NCBI GenBank assembly: GCA_012861695.1 | Contig: JAAOOA010000472.1 | Span: 53,501-117,500 of the forward strand | Source: Trematomus loennbergii | Lineage: Eukaryota; Chordata; Actinopteri; Perciformes; Nototheniidae | Direction: 5' to 3' | DNA length: 64,000 bases | Part shown: piece after piece, positions 22,087 through 32,896 of the stretch | Position numbering within the stretch: the first letter of the stretch is position 1 | How the letters are laid out: the number at the start of each line of letters is the position of its first letter | Program-made: the position numbers and the translations under genes | Notes under the pieces: generated by a model | Databases searched by the model: none | The model's input: only the letters and a program-made list of their open reading frames with translations | What the model was told of the DNA's origin: nothing

Positions 22087-22500
22087 GTGTAAAACATACA
22101 AGATCTTAATAGCTTGTGTTGGATTGTTAGATTTGGGCTGTGCAGTATTCTGAACCGTGTATGCAACTTATCATTTTAATGTTTGCTTATGTTAAGTGTT
22201 TGACACCAATGACCCGTAAACACATGCTCTTTTTAATGCACACTGTTAACCTTTGTGAACATTTCATAAATTCAGTTGTTTTTTTATGGCCTGTAGCTTG
22301 TGGCCTGGCTGCCGTCCAAATTCAAACTAATGTGTTTTTGGCTGAATTGCAGAAGAGATCAACAATCCCCTGAAAGAAACTGGAAGCTTATGAAAAAATG
22401 GGTCTGTAAACACACATATAAATCCAAGATGGCACACATACAAATATGGCTGACCTTGAATCTAAAATAATACAACTGTGCAGATTTGTTACCTTGTTGG
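22087..22500. other. Unassigned non-coding stretch
   Basis: No exon, RNA gene or repeat seen between the Harbinger MITE and the hAT MITE. Confidence 0.45.
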
Positions 22501-22508
22501 GTGCTTTT

Positions 22509-22960
22509 TAGGGCTGTGCAATTAATCGTATTTTAAATCGCAATTACGATTTTGGCCTGCCACAATTACGTAAACAACATAATTGAAAAAAACTATTATT
22601 TAGCTTTGCTAGGTTGTGACAGTGCACTGCAACATATTTGATCTAATTTATTTGTATTTATATATGTTTAGTAGCTTGTTGAAGTGCGCTCCAAAATATT
22701 TGTTGATCTTGTTTATTGTATTTATTATTTATATAAATGTATCATTTATTTATTTATTTTTGTATTGGTTTTTCAGTTGAATTATACGTTCAGGGTAATC
22801 AACAGTTAAAAAGACACTGTTCAATTATTATTTGTATTTGTTTTAAAGTTCAATAAATGGATGTTTTCAAGTCAATCAATAATCGTATTTAATAATTGTG
22901 ATATCAATTATTGACCCAAATAATCGTGATTATGATTTTTGCCATAATCGCACAGCCCTA
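22509..22960 (+). mobile_element. hAT-type MITE (TAGGGCTGTGC), copy 1
   Basis: This is a 452-bp element with ends TAGGGCTGTGCAATTAATCG and GATTATGATTTTTGCCATAATCGCACAGCCCTA, an imperfect inverted pair. The perfect 8-bp target duplication GTGCTTTT lies at 22501-22508 and 22961-22968. A second copy at 30071-30519 is in the same orientation. The interior is AT-rich and non-coding. The 8-bp duplication supports hAT mobilisation. Confidence 0.92.
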
Positions 22961-22968
22961 GTGCTTTT

Positions 22969-23798
22969 TATAAAACACATTCTCTCTGTTCAGAAAGCAA
23001 GAGGCTACTGTGTGTCTCCAGCAGTAATGAGGATATTTTGAGCACCTTATGGTGGTTTTATGACAACATTGTGAATATATCCATAAAAAAACCGTGTTCC
23101 ACTGAAAAGCTTCTTTAAAACTCACTGGCACTCACAAAATGAGGCATTTCTCTGGAAGAGGAATGAAGGAGATTGACTTTAATCTTCCATGTTATTTCAT
23201 TTCCCTGCCTCTGTGTCAGTGAGTTGAAATTGCAGATGTCTTCTCTCAGTGCTTAAGCCCTTTGGCCATATGCTCATGCCGCACAGACCATGACACAAAG
23301 GGGTTTTTTTAATCAGTCTTCTCAATGACGGAGCACATTCTGTCATTAAAAACTCCAGGCTTTGAGCCTTGCTTCGGTTCTCGCCTCTAAGTCTGTTGGT
23401 TGCAGCGAGGCTCAAATTGCGACGTCGCTTTTCAAAAATAACTTTTGTTCACATCTTTGAGGGTTTCTGATCTATTTGAGCTGGCTGGAATCTGATGCTG
23501 TCCAAATACAAATGTGTCCCTCTCTCTGTCTGGGTGAAGATTGCATTTCTGTCACACTATGATTCGGAAAGATGGTCCTCTTGTGTTGCTCTCAAATGGT
23601 TTCTGAAAAACCCTACTGTAGGCAACACAAACACAATGGTGAAAAAACTAAGTGCTGCTATGGAGATATTTTGTACATCATATTTTGTTATATATATCCT
23701 ACTTGAAGTAACGGTTATTTCGTGGTTTTTTTGTAATTATTGAGTGTTCTTGTATTTGAATGTGTTATTTTAGACCTCGGGACTCTGGGAAACAGTAT
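22969..23798. other. Unassigned non-coding stretch
   Basis: No supported exon or repeat. Confidence 0.45.
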
Positions 23799-24050
23799 TT
23801 GGCGGTGGTGGCGAAGTCGATAGGGACTTGGCTTGGCAACTGGAAGGTCACCAGTTCGAGTCCCGGCAAGACCAAGTGCTACCGAGGTGTCCCTGAGCAA
23901 GGCACCGTTCCCTACACTGCTCCCCGGGCGCCGTCCACGGCAGCACACTGCTCCTAACACTAGGATGGGTCAAATGCAGAGGAACAATTGTGTTACATAG
24001 TACCTGTACTGTGAAATGACAATAAGACAATTTCATTTTATTTTATTTAT
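23799..24050 (+). mobile_element. tRNA-derived SINE (AFC-like)
   Basis: A box-like TGGTGGCGAAGTCG (23806-23819) and B box-like AGTTCGAGTCC (23853-23863) give a polymerase III promoter. They are followed by CCCTGAGCAAGGCACCGTTC, CTGCTCCCCGGGCGCC and CTAGGATGGGTCAAATGCAG, the body order typical of a cichlid/percomorph AFC-type SINE. It ends in an ATTTT-rich tail. A further short retrotransposon-like tail (ATTGACAATAAAGTTGACTT) follows at about 24085-24110. Confidence 0.75.
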
Positions 24051-24889
24051 TTCGATCTTTCTGTGTGTACAAACATATTTTGAGATTGACAATAAAGTTG
24101 ACTTTGAGTTTTGACTTGACTAAGTAACTGAACTTGTTACCTGTAACCACACGTAACTGGTTTACACAGCATATGAACCAGGGATGTTATGGTGTAACAG
24201 AAGTTTTTATAATATAACTCAAATCAATTTTTTTACAGTATCCGTGTCCACCTCCACTTTGGCAGCAAAAAGGAATAAAACCATTTCCCTTTGGCAAGCA
24301 CGTGTGGTGAAACGGTGTCAAGCTGACAAGTGCAAACAGCCAAAAGCTGGAAAATAAAAGATCCTTTCCATCTCAAGCTGCTCTCCTGGAGCTCAGCCAA
24401 GAGTCCAATTTTAATGCACACAGGAGTTATCTGAGGGTGAAACCGACAAAACTTTAATGGGTAAATATTTGAACTTTTTTTTTTAATTGAATTGATTTGC
24501 CCTCAAAGTAAACATTATTCAACAGCACAGAACATTATCATAAATTAAGCCTACTAAAATAAGATCCGCTGTTTTGTGACCTTTACGTGTTGTTTCAGAC
24601 ATAAAAAGTATTAAACGGTTGAACCTTTGCTAATTTGAAATTGTAATTATAAACAGCCTGGAGTTTGTTTTGGAGGGCTTGCTGACTTTCACCTCGACCT
24701 GCAGCGATACCACTCGCATTATTCAAATTGGCTAAATGTTTCAAACCTGAGCAGAGAAACAGCACTGCCTCGGGATCAGAGTGTTGAGTTTAGCTCACGT
24801 CCACAGCACCTGAACTTGTTCCTGATACAGATGTTCCCGCTGAGTGGTGTGTGGTAGGGTTGCTGCCATGTTTGCTGACATTGTAGAAG
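24051..24889. other. Unassigned non-coding stretch
   Basis: Apart from the retrotransposon-like tail near 24085-24120, nothing is recognised. Confidence 0.4.
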
Positions 24890-25030
24890 CAGTTATGAGC
24901 TCTAAAAATGGATTTATTTCCCGTTACATGGAAAGTATCTCATTAAACTCGGCTGCAGATTGCTTCTTTGACTCTATGTTGTAGGCAAATGCAAACACTA
25001 GTCCTGGTTATGGGGAGTGTAGGTGCAGAT
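24890..25030 (+). repeat. Diverged local duplicate, copy A
   Basis: This segment shares an ordered set of landmarks with 26145-26300: ATG-GCTCTAAAAA versus ATGATGCTCTTAGAAAA, then AAACTCGGCTGCAGATT in both, then GCAAATGCAAACACTA versus GCGAATGCAAACACTA, then GGTTATGGGGA versus GGTTGTGGGGA. About 800 bp of the 1.25-kb spacing is the SINE/LINE insertion at 25085-25878, so before that insertion the copies were about 0.45 kb apart. Confidence 0.6.
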
Positions 25031-25084
25031 GCAAGGTCTATTTGTTTTCTTATTTTTTGCATGTGGTATATTGTTTGTTTTTGG

Positions 25085-25878
25085 GCGACTGTGGCTGCGA
25101 GGGAGTGCGGTCGTCTTTCAAACAGAAGGTTGTGGGTTCGATCCCAGCCCATGCAGTCAACATGTCGATGTATCCTTGGGCAAGATACTTAACCCTGAGT
25201 TGCTCCCGATGGCCAACGTGTGTGAATGTTAGTTCCTAGAGTAAGGTACACTGCTACTGCTCTGTATGAATGGGTGTGAATGGGTGAACGACATGTAAGT
25301 AAGTAAAAACTTTATTTATATAGCACCCTTCTCAACACGAATGTACAAAGTGCTTTACAGTACAGTACACAATTCACAGTACAACTAAAATGTAGAATAA
25401 AAGGCATAAAAAGGCATAAAACAACAGCAGGTAATACATAGGATAAACATACGATAAAACACCAATAAAAGACAGCTACTAACTCACCTCCTCCGACGCC
25501 CCAAAGGCCTGTCGGAAGAGGTGGGTCTTTAACTGCGCCTTAAAAATCTCTATTGAGGCAGAGGCTCTAGTTCTGGGGGAGTTTGTTCCAAAGCCTTGGG
25601 GCCACCACCTCAAAGGCACGGTCCCCCTTAGTTTTTAGCCTTGTTCGGGGCACCCTTAGGAGGCCTTGCTCAGAGGACCTCAGGGCCGGGTTGTGCTATG
25701 AGGGAGGATCAGGTCATTAATGTAGGCTGGGGCTTGGCCATGGACAGCTCTATATGTGAAAACCAATACCTTGAATTGGGTTCTGAGATGGACAGGGAGC
25801 CAGTGTAGTATGTAAAGCGCTTTGAGGGGTCTTAAAGACTGGATAAAGCGCTATATAAGTACAGTCCATTTACCATTT
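25085..25878 (+). mobile_element. tRNA-derived SINE split by a LINE
   Basis: The B box GGTTCGATCCC lies at 25135-25145; the body runs through TCCTTGGGCAAGATACTTAA and GAATGGGTGTGAATGGGTGA to 25297. It resumes at 25810 with ATGTAAAGCGCTTTGAGGGG and ends CAGTCCATTTACCATTT. The SINE is interrupted by the LINE fragment at 25298-25809, bracketed by ATGTA (25293-25297 and 25810-25814). The SINE's TGTAAAGCGCTTTGA tail resembles the 3' ends of L2-type LINEs, which presumably mobilised it. Confidence 0.8.
25298..25809 (-). mobile_element. L2-like LINE 3' fragment, ORF2 remnant
   Basis: On the minus strand the sequence encodes HWLPVHLRTQFKVLVFTYRA followed by VHGQAPAYINDLI, then, after a stop and frame changes, GDRAFEVVAPRLWNKLP and finally ASIEIFKAQLKTHLFRQAF. 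These blocks, in this order, are the conserved C-terminal end of ORF2 in L2/Rex-like non-LTR retrotransposons, downstream of the reverse transcriptase. A 3' UTR follows, ending with GTAAAGCACTTTGTACATTC and a short TAAAGTTTTTACTTACT tail. The 5'-truncated length (about 510 bp), internal stops and a frameshift show a dead copy. It inserted into an older SINE. Confidence 0.85.
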
Positions 25879-26144
25879 GTGGGTGGAGTTAGTAACCTTG
25901 GGTTTTGCATGGATAGAGAGGGGGGTGAAATATTCTGTTGGCCGTGATTTATTTGCAATTTCTTACCAATTTCCACCACACATCACCATCACAGCTTTAT
26001 TATTGTATTTTCAAATGTTTTAGTTTTGTAGTAAATGGTCACATGAAGGCAAGGAGTGGAGTGGTTGTGTGTGTGAGTGTGTCAAAGTGTTTTCTTCCAG
26101 TATTTAGCCTGTTGCAGCTCCTTTTGGAAAGCAAACAGCCGCAA

Positions 26145-26300
26145 TATGATGCTCTTAGAAAAGGCTTTCTCTCCCATTATAGGGAGCTTATTTATTTAAA
26201 CTCGGCTGCAGATTTGTTTTGCACTCCATGTCCTGGGAGCTTTTTGTTTCTCTATGAATTTGGCGAATGCAAACACTATGGAGGTGGTTGTGGGGAGGGA
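26145..26300 (+). repeat. Diverged local duplicate, copy B
   Basis: Partner of 24890-25030. It has an extra block of about 25 bp (TGGGAGCTTTTTGTTTCTCT and neighbours) between the AAACTCGGCTGCAGATT landmark and the GCGAATGCAAACACTA landmark. There is no coding signature in either copy. Confidence 0.6.
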
Positions 26301-27378
26301 GGCCTGCAGATTGTTTGTGCTGACAGTGAAAGAGCTGTTATCACAAACTGAGGGCTGTTTCCTCCTCGGAGCTTGCTGTCTGTGTTCATGGACACGCGAT
26401 TGCATTTGTGTGTGTTGGTGTAACAACCTGGCTTCTGTCCAGCAGCTCAGACTGTCTAATAGCGTGTGGACATCTCATAAAACACTGCATGCTGGGGGAG
26501 GTTTCAAAAATGTTTTTGCCTAGATGGCGAGTTTGAATAGCTCCGGGATGTTGCATCACTTCAGCTTTCCCATGTGACGATAATTATCCGTTGTTAACAT
26601 GAGAGTCAGCAGAAAGTTTCTTCCAAGCCCAAATATTAGTCTGAAAGGCTTGTTTCAGAGTCGATATGCTTCTCTTTGTGGTTAGAAAATCAGCTCATCA
26701 GATCACTGTTGAACGCCAGCAAACTGCCGATCAATAACAACATAATTATTTTCACAGCTTGAGAGGAAAGTCCTCAAAGGGCTTCACTATACTGTATGAG
26801 AAATGTGCTTTTCTGTTTTCTCCGTTTTCTCGATCTTTTTATGCGTTCTTCTCCGAGGTGCAGAGGGAGCATCAGGACTCCCACACAGATGACTGTGCAG
26901 ATGCCTGAGAGGAAGGCGGGAATACATCACATCTGCGGATCGATATCACTCCTCGGGGCTCGCAGGTTCACTGAATATTAAGCAACCGTGGGAAAGTTAT
27001 CTCGTCACGTTCCAGGTAAGGAGAGCTAAAGCCAGCAATTATCCCATCCCCCCCCGCCCCCACTGAGGGGAGGCAGGGTTGTAATGAAAAGAGAATCTGA
27101 AGCATTTAAAATCTTGTATTTTTATAATTAACTCCATTCGGGGGAATTAATTTGACTCGGAAGATTGGTTTCCTTGCTCTGTGAATGAGTTGTTGCGGGT
27201 GTTGATTATTTCTTAAGCTACAGACAGACGCTATCATGCCTCAGTGTTCACAAATATACCAATTACACAAAGCTGATGTGGTCATTTCAATGTTGATTTT
27301 TCACACACCACATGAAGTGACAGGTGACATTAAGCCATGCTACCAAGTCACATTTTCAAAAAAAGCTGAGACAACATC
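26301..27378. other. Unassigned non-coding stretch
   Basis: No exon or repeat recognised. A C-rich run (CCCCCCCCGCCCCC) lies near 27049-27062. Confidence 0.4.
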
Positions 27379-27455
27379 TTAACGAGGCCTTATTGTGCTT
27401 TTTGGGGTTTCCCATTTCCTGTGGTGTGTTATATAGGTTTGTGTGCATGTAAAGT
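27379..27455 (+). mobile_element. MITE family B end fragment
   Basis: It begins TTAACGAGGCCTTATTGTGC, a variant of the family terminus, and continues TTTTTGGGGTTTCCCATTTC and GTGTTATATAGGTTTGTG. It matches the reverse complement of 7535-7602. The similarity fades after about 27455, so this is a truncated copy. Confidence 0.7.
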
Positions 27456-28322
27456 CTAATGTGATATTATTCAACCAAATGAGATCTGATATATAGAGTT
27501 GACAGTAGATAACATCCAGGTCTTAAGGAGATTACTTATTTGTAAGAATATGCAGCTGCATGTGTTGACTTACTTGGCTAAAAACACTCCGTACACTTTT
27601 ACAAATGCGTCTGTGAGGACACTTCAAACTGATATTACCCGAACATCCATCCTGTCGTGTTTTGTTTTCCTGCAATAGGACAAGTCATCCTGACCTGTGA
27701 ATATCTTCTTGTACACGGTGAAGAGAAGCAACATTATAAAGTAGAACTCTCTCTGTTTTTATGCCCTTTGTTAAAGTTTGTCACCTCCTGCGAGCTGAGA
27801 GGCTGTTCTCTGCTTCAGCCCTGCATGATTTAAGCTAAGATGGGAGTATTTTTTAAATCCCTTCCCAGCGCTGCTTTGAAGAAAGCAAAAAACACTCAAT
27901 TGGGGAACATTTCCACATCCCTGGGAAACAGCCTAATGAGCAAACGCCAGTCCTGTCTGACAAACTGTGATCGTACCAGAAGTCATGTTGCAATATCACA
28001 ACACCCATGGGGGGAATGTAGTCAAGCTGTAGCAGAGTCTCGTGGGTAAACATTGTTAAGACAGCGGCTCTGTAAATAGAACAGCCTGCTCACATGTACA
28101 GTGCATAAGTGATGGTATGTGTCTCTGCGGTAGGGTGTCTGTCGTGGCTCCCAGAGTGCCACCAGCCCACCATTAGTCTGAGCTCTGTGTCTCTGTCAAA
28201 GTCCCTCAGCGTCCCCCTCCTCTCCGAGTGGAGAGACCGTGACAGTTAGCAAGCGCCTCGGCTGCACACATCACTGATACTAATGGGGACGGAAGGCTGG
28301 TGTAGGGTGGCAGAGCTCTTTC

Positions 28323-28376
<54 letters not shown>

Positions 28377-30062
28377 TTGTGCATATGGGGTAACCAGAGT
28401 CAGGATTACACGAGTGTGGTTGCTCTGCGGCACGGAGATCAATTCATGTCGCTGCGGCAAATGGCATGACAACCAGTCTCCTCCCCATCGCCATCTGCCT
28501 CCTCTGTGCCAATTTGTCTCGGCACATCCGAGTGTGTCCGTGCCCTCGTTTAACATTGAGCAAGAGCACAAGACGGGGAGGAAGGAAAAGGAATAGAATG
28601 GAGCGAATAAGGGCCACTGATAAAGAAAGGAGCCCTCAGGGTGAACAGGGAGAGAGGTTAACTGGAGTTTATCAGAGGGCAAAGACAAGGAATATACTCA
28701 GGGGGGCATCTCAGTGTGCTCAGGTACAAAATACACCTGCATCGTCCTGGATTTTAAAACTAGGACTGACACGTCTTCTCACTTTCTGCCAATGTTTTTC
28801 ATCTAAAAACACAGAAATGTCAAAGATTTGAATCTAAAAGCATGACAAAAACAAACTGAGACCGCTGATATTCTCAATATGGTACTGATATTGATATAAT
28901 CTCCCTAATTTGGTAGCTTAAAAAAAAACAGGTGCCAAGACTAGGTTCCTGCCGACAGGTGGTGGGGAGTGGAACAGAGTTAATGTGAATAACGATATGA
29001 ACTAAACTGGTAGGTGACTGCGGGGTTCAGAGTTTAATTCAGCGCATTTACTTTAAGTTGTGCAAATTGAAACAGGGCCGGGTTAACAGAGAGCATCCCG
29101 TTGTTCTGGTTTGGCATACCGAGAACTGTTTAGTTTTTTCTACTAAAGCATGTGGGCCGTGAACAAATGTTCATACATGCGAAATATGTAGCAAACTGTG
29201 CTTCACTTATGGTGGGAAGGACACACTGCCTGCATTGTCAAGTGAGTGGGTGACAAGATACGAGAGCAATGCCACTCACTCCCTTTCTGCCTCCGTCTCT
29301 CTCGCATTTTTGGCACGATAATACCTCTATTCATCTCGCCGGTCTGATCATGTTTCACGCCTGTGCGACCGCATTGACTGCCGTTCTGTCCCATTTCACC
29401 CCCTTTGATATGTCTTTGTGTCATCAATAATGACAGGCAGAAAATGGCCGTCCACATCGGGGGCCCCTCATGCCACCTCGATGCCAGCAATCCAGTTCAA
29501 TACCTCGTTCATATATACTCTGCCGTCCTTCCTAATCATCATGTATTGTTTCCCTGCTGTCAGCAGTGGGCTTCTATTCATTTTTGACTGACGCACAATA
29601 CTCCACAATGGCCTCGTGTTGCACATGTGCACAGCTAGCCAAAAAAAGAGATCACAGCACAATGGTAGCGCTTTGAAAAGGGGGCATGAATAAAGAGTTG
29701 GCCCGACTGTCAAATCGCTGCAAATAAGAGCTCAGCTAGCTACCGGAAAACAACAATGTGTTTGTGTTGCATAACGTAAAGCTACGTGTCTGTTTGTCTA
29801 CCTGGGTGTGTGAGGCAGAGCGTTGATTGAAAGCTCTCTTTGTGCCACTTTGGAAAAACACTTCAAAATCATGACCTGCACGAGCTTATACAATCAGGTA
29901 TGGGTGTAATGAAGGAAGGCTATTAACAGACATTTCTCTCTCCATTTCTGTGGCAGTCTGAGCCGCACACGATTTTAACTCGAACAAATATTATTATTTC
30001 CAACGACCCACAGTAGTGTTGGTTTTTCCTGGGACACTCATGGTCTTTGATGGACAAACACT
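27456..30062. other. Unassigned stretch with one TG microsatellite
   Basis: A pure TG tract of about 50 bp lies at 28324-28373. The frame at 28206-28688 on the minus strand runs through this tract and is not a gene. Otherwise nothing is recognised. Confidence 0.45.
28324..28373. repeat. TG microsatellite
   Basis: Uninterrupted TG dinucleotides, about 24 repeats. Confidence 0.95.
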
Positions 30063-30070
30063 GTTGTAGG

Positions 30071-30519
30071 TAGGGCTGTGCAATTAATCGTATTTTAAAT
30101 CGCAATTACGATTTTGGCCTGCCACAATTACGAAAACAACATATTGAAAAAATTATTATTTTGCTTTGCTAGGTTGTGACATATTTGATCTAATTATTTT
30201 AGTCTAATTTATTTGTATTTATCATATTTATATATGTTTAGTAGCTTGTTGAAGTGCGCTCCAAAATATTTGTTGATCTTGTTTATTGGTATTTATTATT
30301 TTGATATCATTTATTTTTGTATTGGTTTTTCAGTTGAATTACACGTTCAGGGTAATCAACAGTTAAAAAGACACTGTTCAAATTATTATTTGTATTTGTT
30401 TTAAAGTTCAATAAATGGATGTTTTCAAAGTCAATCAATAATCGTATTTAATAATCGTGATATCAATTATTGACCAAAATAATCGTGATTATGATTTTTG
30501 CCATAATCGCACAGCCCTA
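30071..30519 (+). mobile_element. hAT-type MITE (TAGGGCTGTGC), copy 2
   Basis: This 449-bp element has the same termini and interior as 22509-22960. It has its own perfect 8-bp target duplication GTTGTAGG (30063-30070 and 30520-30527). The two copies differ by a few short indels and scattered substitutions. Different duplications show independent insertions and not a segmental duplication. Confidence 0.93.
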
Positions 30520-30527
30520 GTTGTAGG

Positions 30528-31549
30528 TATTTCAAGATACTTTACTGATCAACAAGTCCAGTCTGTTTTGTTCTCAAAAACCACAATGAGGTCAACACAA
30601 CAAACGGTCAAAGCTGAAAATAGATGATATTTGTGATGCTGCAAAATGAGAAAACAGGAATCATAATTGTACTTACAGAAAGGTTTTGTGACGTCCAATG
30701 CTCCACCAATCCACAGCTCCTTCCACTCCTCTCAGGATTGGGTCTGTATCCTTGTAGGGGTATTGGAGGCAGGGTTTTAAAGATGGGGGGGTCAGTGGAG
30801 TGTCAGGGGTTGAAACCCCCTTTGAGATTCTCCCCTCTAAAATGTTCAGTCTTCAACAAACTTCCTGTGAGAGCAAACAGAAACAAACATGAGAATGAAC
30901 AACAGCACGAGAGCACCAGCTGCACTGCAAACACACCGGCTGAGAAACATCAGGGGTTTGTCTCTTTGGCTTTTACGGGGCCGATGACCCTCTGAACCCC
31001 AGAGAGGGGCTCCATCTTCTCTCAGTGCAATCTCCTCAGTTACTCTGCTGTCATAACATCACGGCTAACACAAGCAGAGAGGCCATACACAGAGCCAGAT
31101 GTTAGGCAAATCATGGCGATGAAAGGAAGAGGGCTGCGTGGTTCACTGGAAGATGCTTAATGTTTGCTTTTCAATAGGAGAACATGCACTGTAAAACTAC
31201 TTTGGAATAATGTACATACAGTATATCCATGTTCTGTTGATGCACATTTGCTCAGATATATATATTCACGAACATGATATCAGTGTTTGTGTCCAAGTGT
31301 AGTTACTGTATACTGAAAACATAATAGGCAAGTCACGAGTTCAGGATGATTGTGTCCAAACCTCCACCCACACTCTGTTTTCATAACTGACAACGTGGAA
31401 TAAATAGTGTGAAGAGTATCAGGACTTGTGTTACTCAGGATCATGTCTGCTACTCAGAAAAGTAATTGCTACCAAAAGGAAAAGCATGAAAACCAGATCG
31501 GTGGAGAGGTATGAGTGACAGGTGATCACTCTGAAATGTTCGCACTTTA
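30528..31549. other. Unassigned non-coding stretch
   Basis: No supported exon or repeat. The frame at 30624-30995 has no recognisable motif. Confidence 0.4.
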
Positions 31550-31835
31550 AAAACGCACTGAAACGCCTCCATTGGACTTCTTTGTTTACTTCCGTGACAT
31601 GATGACATCACTATGTAAAACTCGCACTTCTATTGGCTAGTGCTCCCACATTGTACGTGATAGACTAAGGGGCGGGACATCTCTAAGTGGTCGACCAATC
31701 ACTACAGAGCCGGCCAGCTAACCAATCAGAGCAGACTGGGCTCTGGTTTCAGACAGAGGGTGAGCAGCACAGGCAGTATGAGAACAATAAAGAGCTTTTT
31801 GAACATTAAAGCATGGAGACATGTCGCAGTAGAAA
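31550..31835 (-). mobile_element. MITE family B internal segment
   Basis: In reverse orientation it carries CATGCTTTAATGTTCAAAAA, CTCATACTGCCTGTGCTG, CAGAGCCCAGTCTGCTCTGA and GGGACATCTCT/GGGGCGGGACATCTC landmarks shared with 18975-19165. Compared with that copy it keeps additional sequence to about 31550 (GATGACATCACTATG, TTCTATTGGCTAGTG). Neither TTAAAGAG terminus is clear here. Confidence 0.7.

Positions 31836-32892
<1,057 letters not shown>

Positions 32893-32896
<4 letters not shown>

Noticed and set aside
23806..23863. tRNA gene on the plus strand
   Set aside because: SINE promoter region followed by a SINE body and an AT-rich tail.
25938..26351. 137-codon frame
   Set aside because: It overlaps the diverged local duplicate and has no motif; the duplicate copy does not keep the frame.
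28206..28688. 160-codon minus-strand frame
   Set aside because: It runs through the TG microsatellite and has no protein signature.
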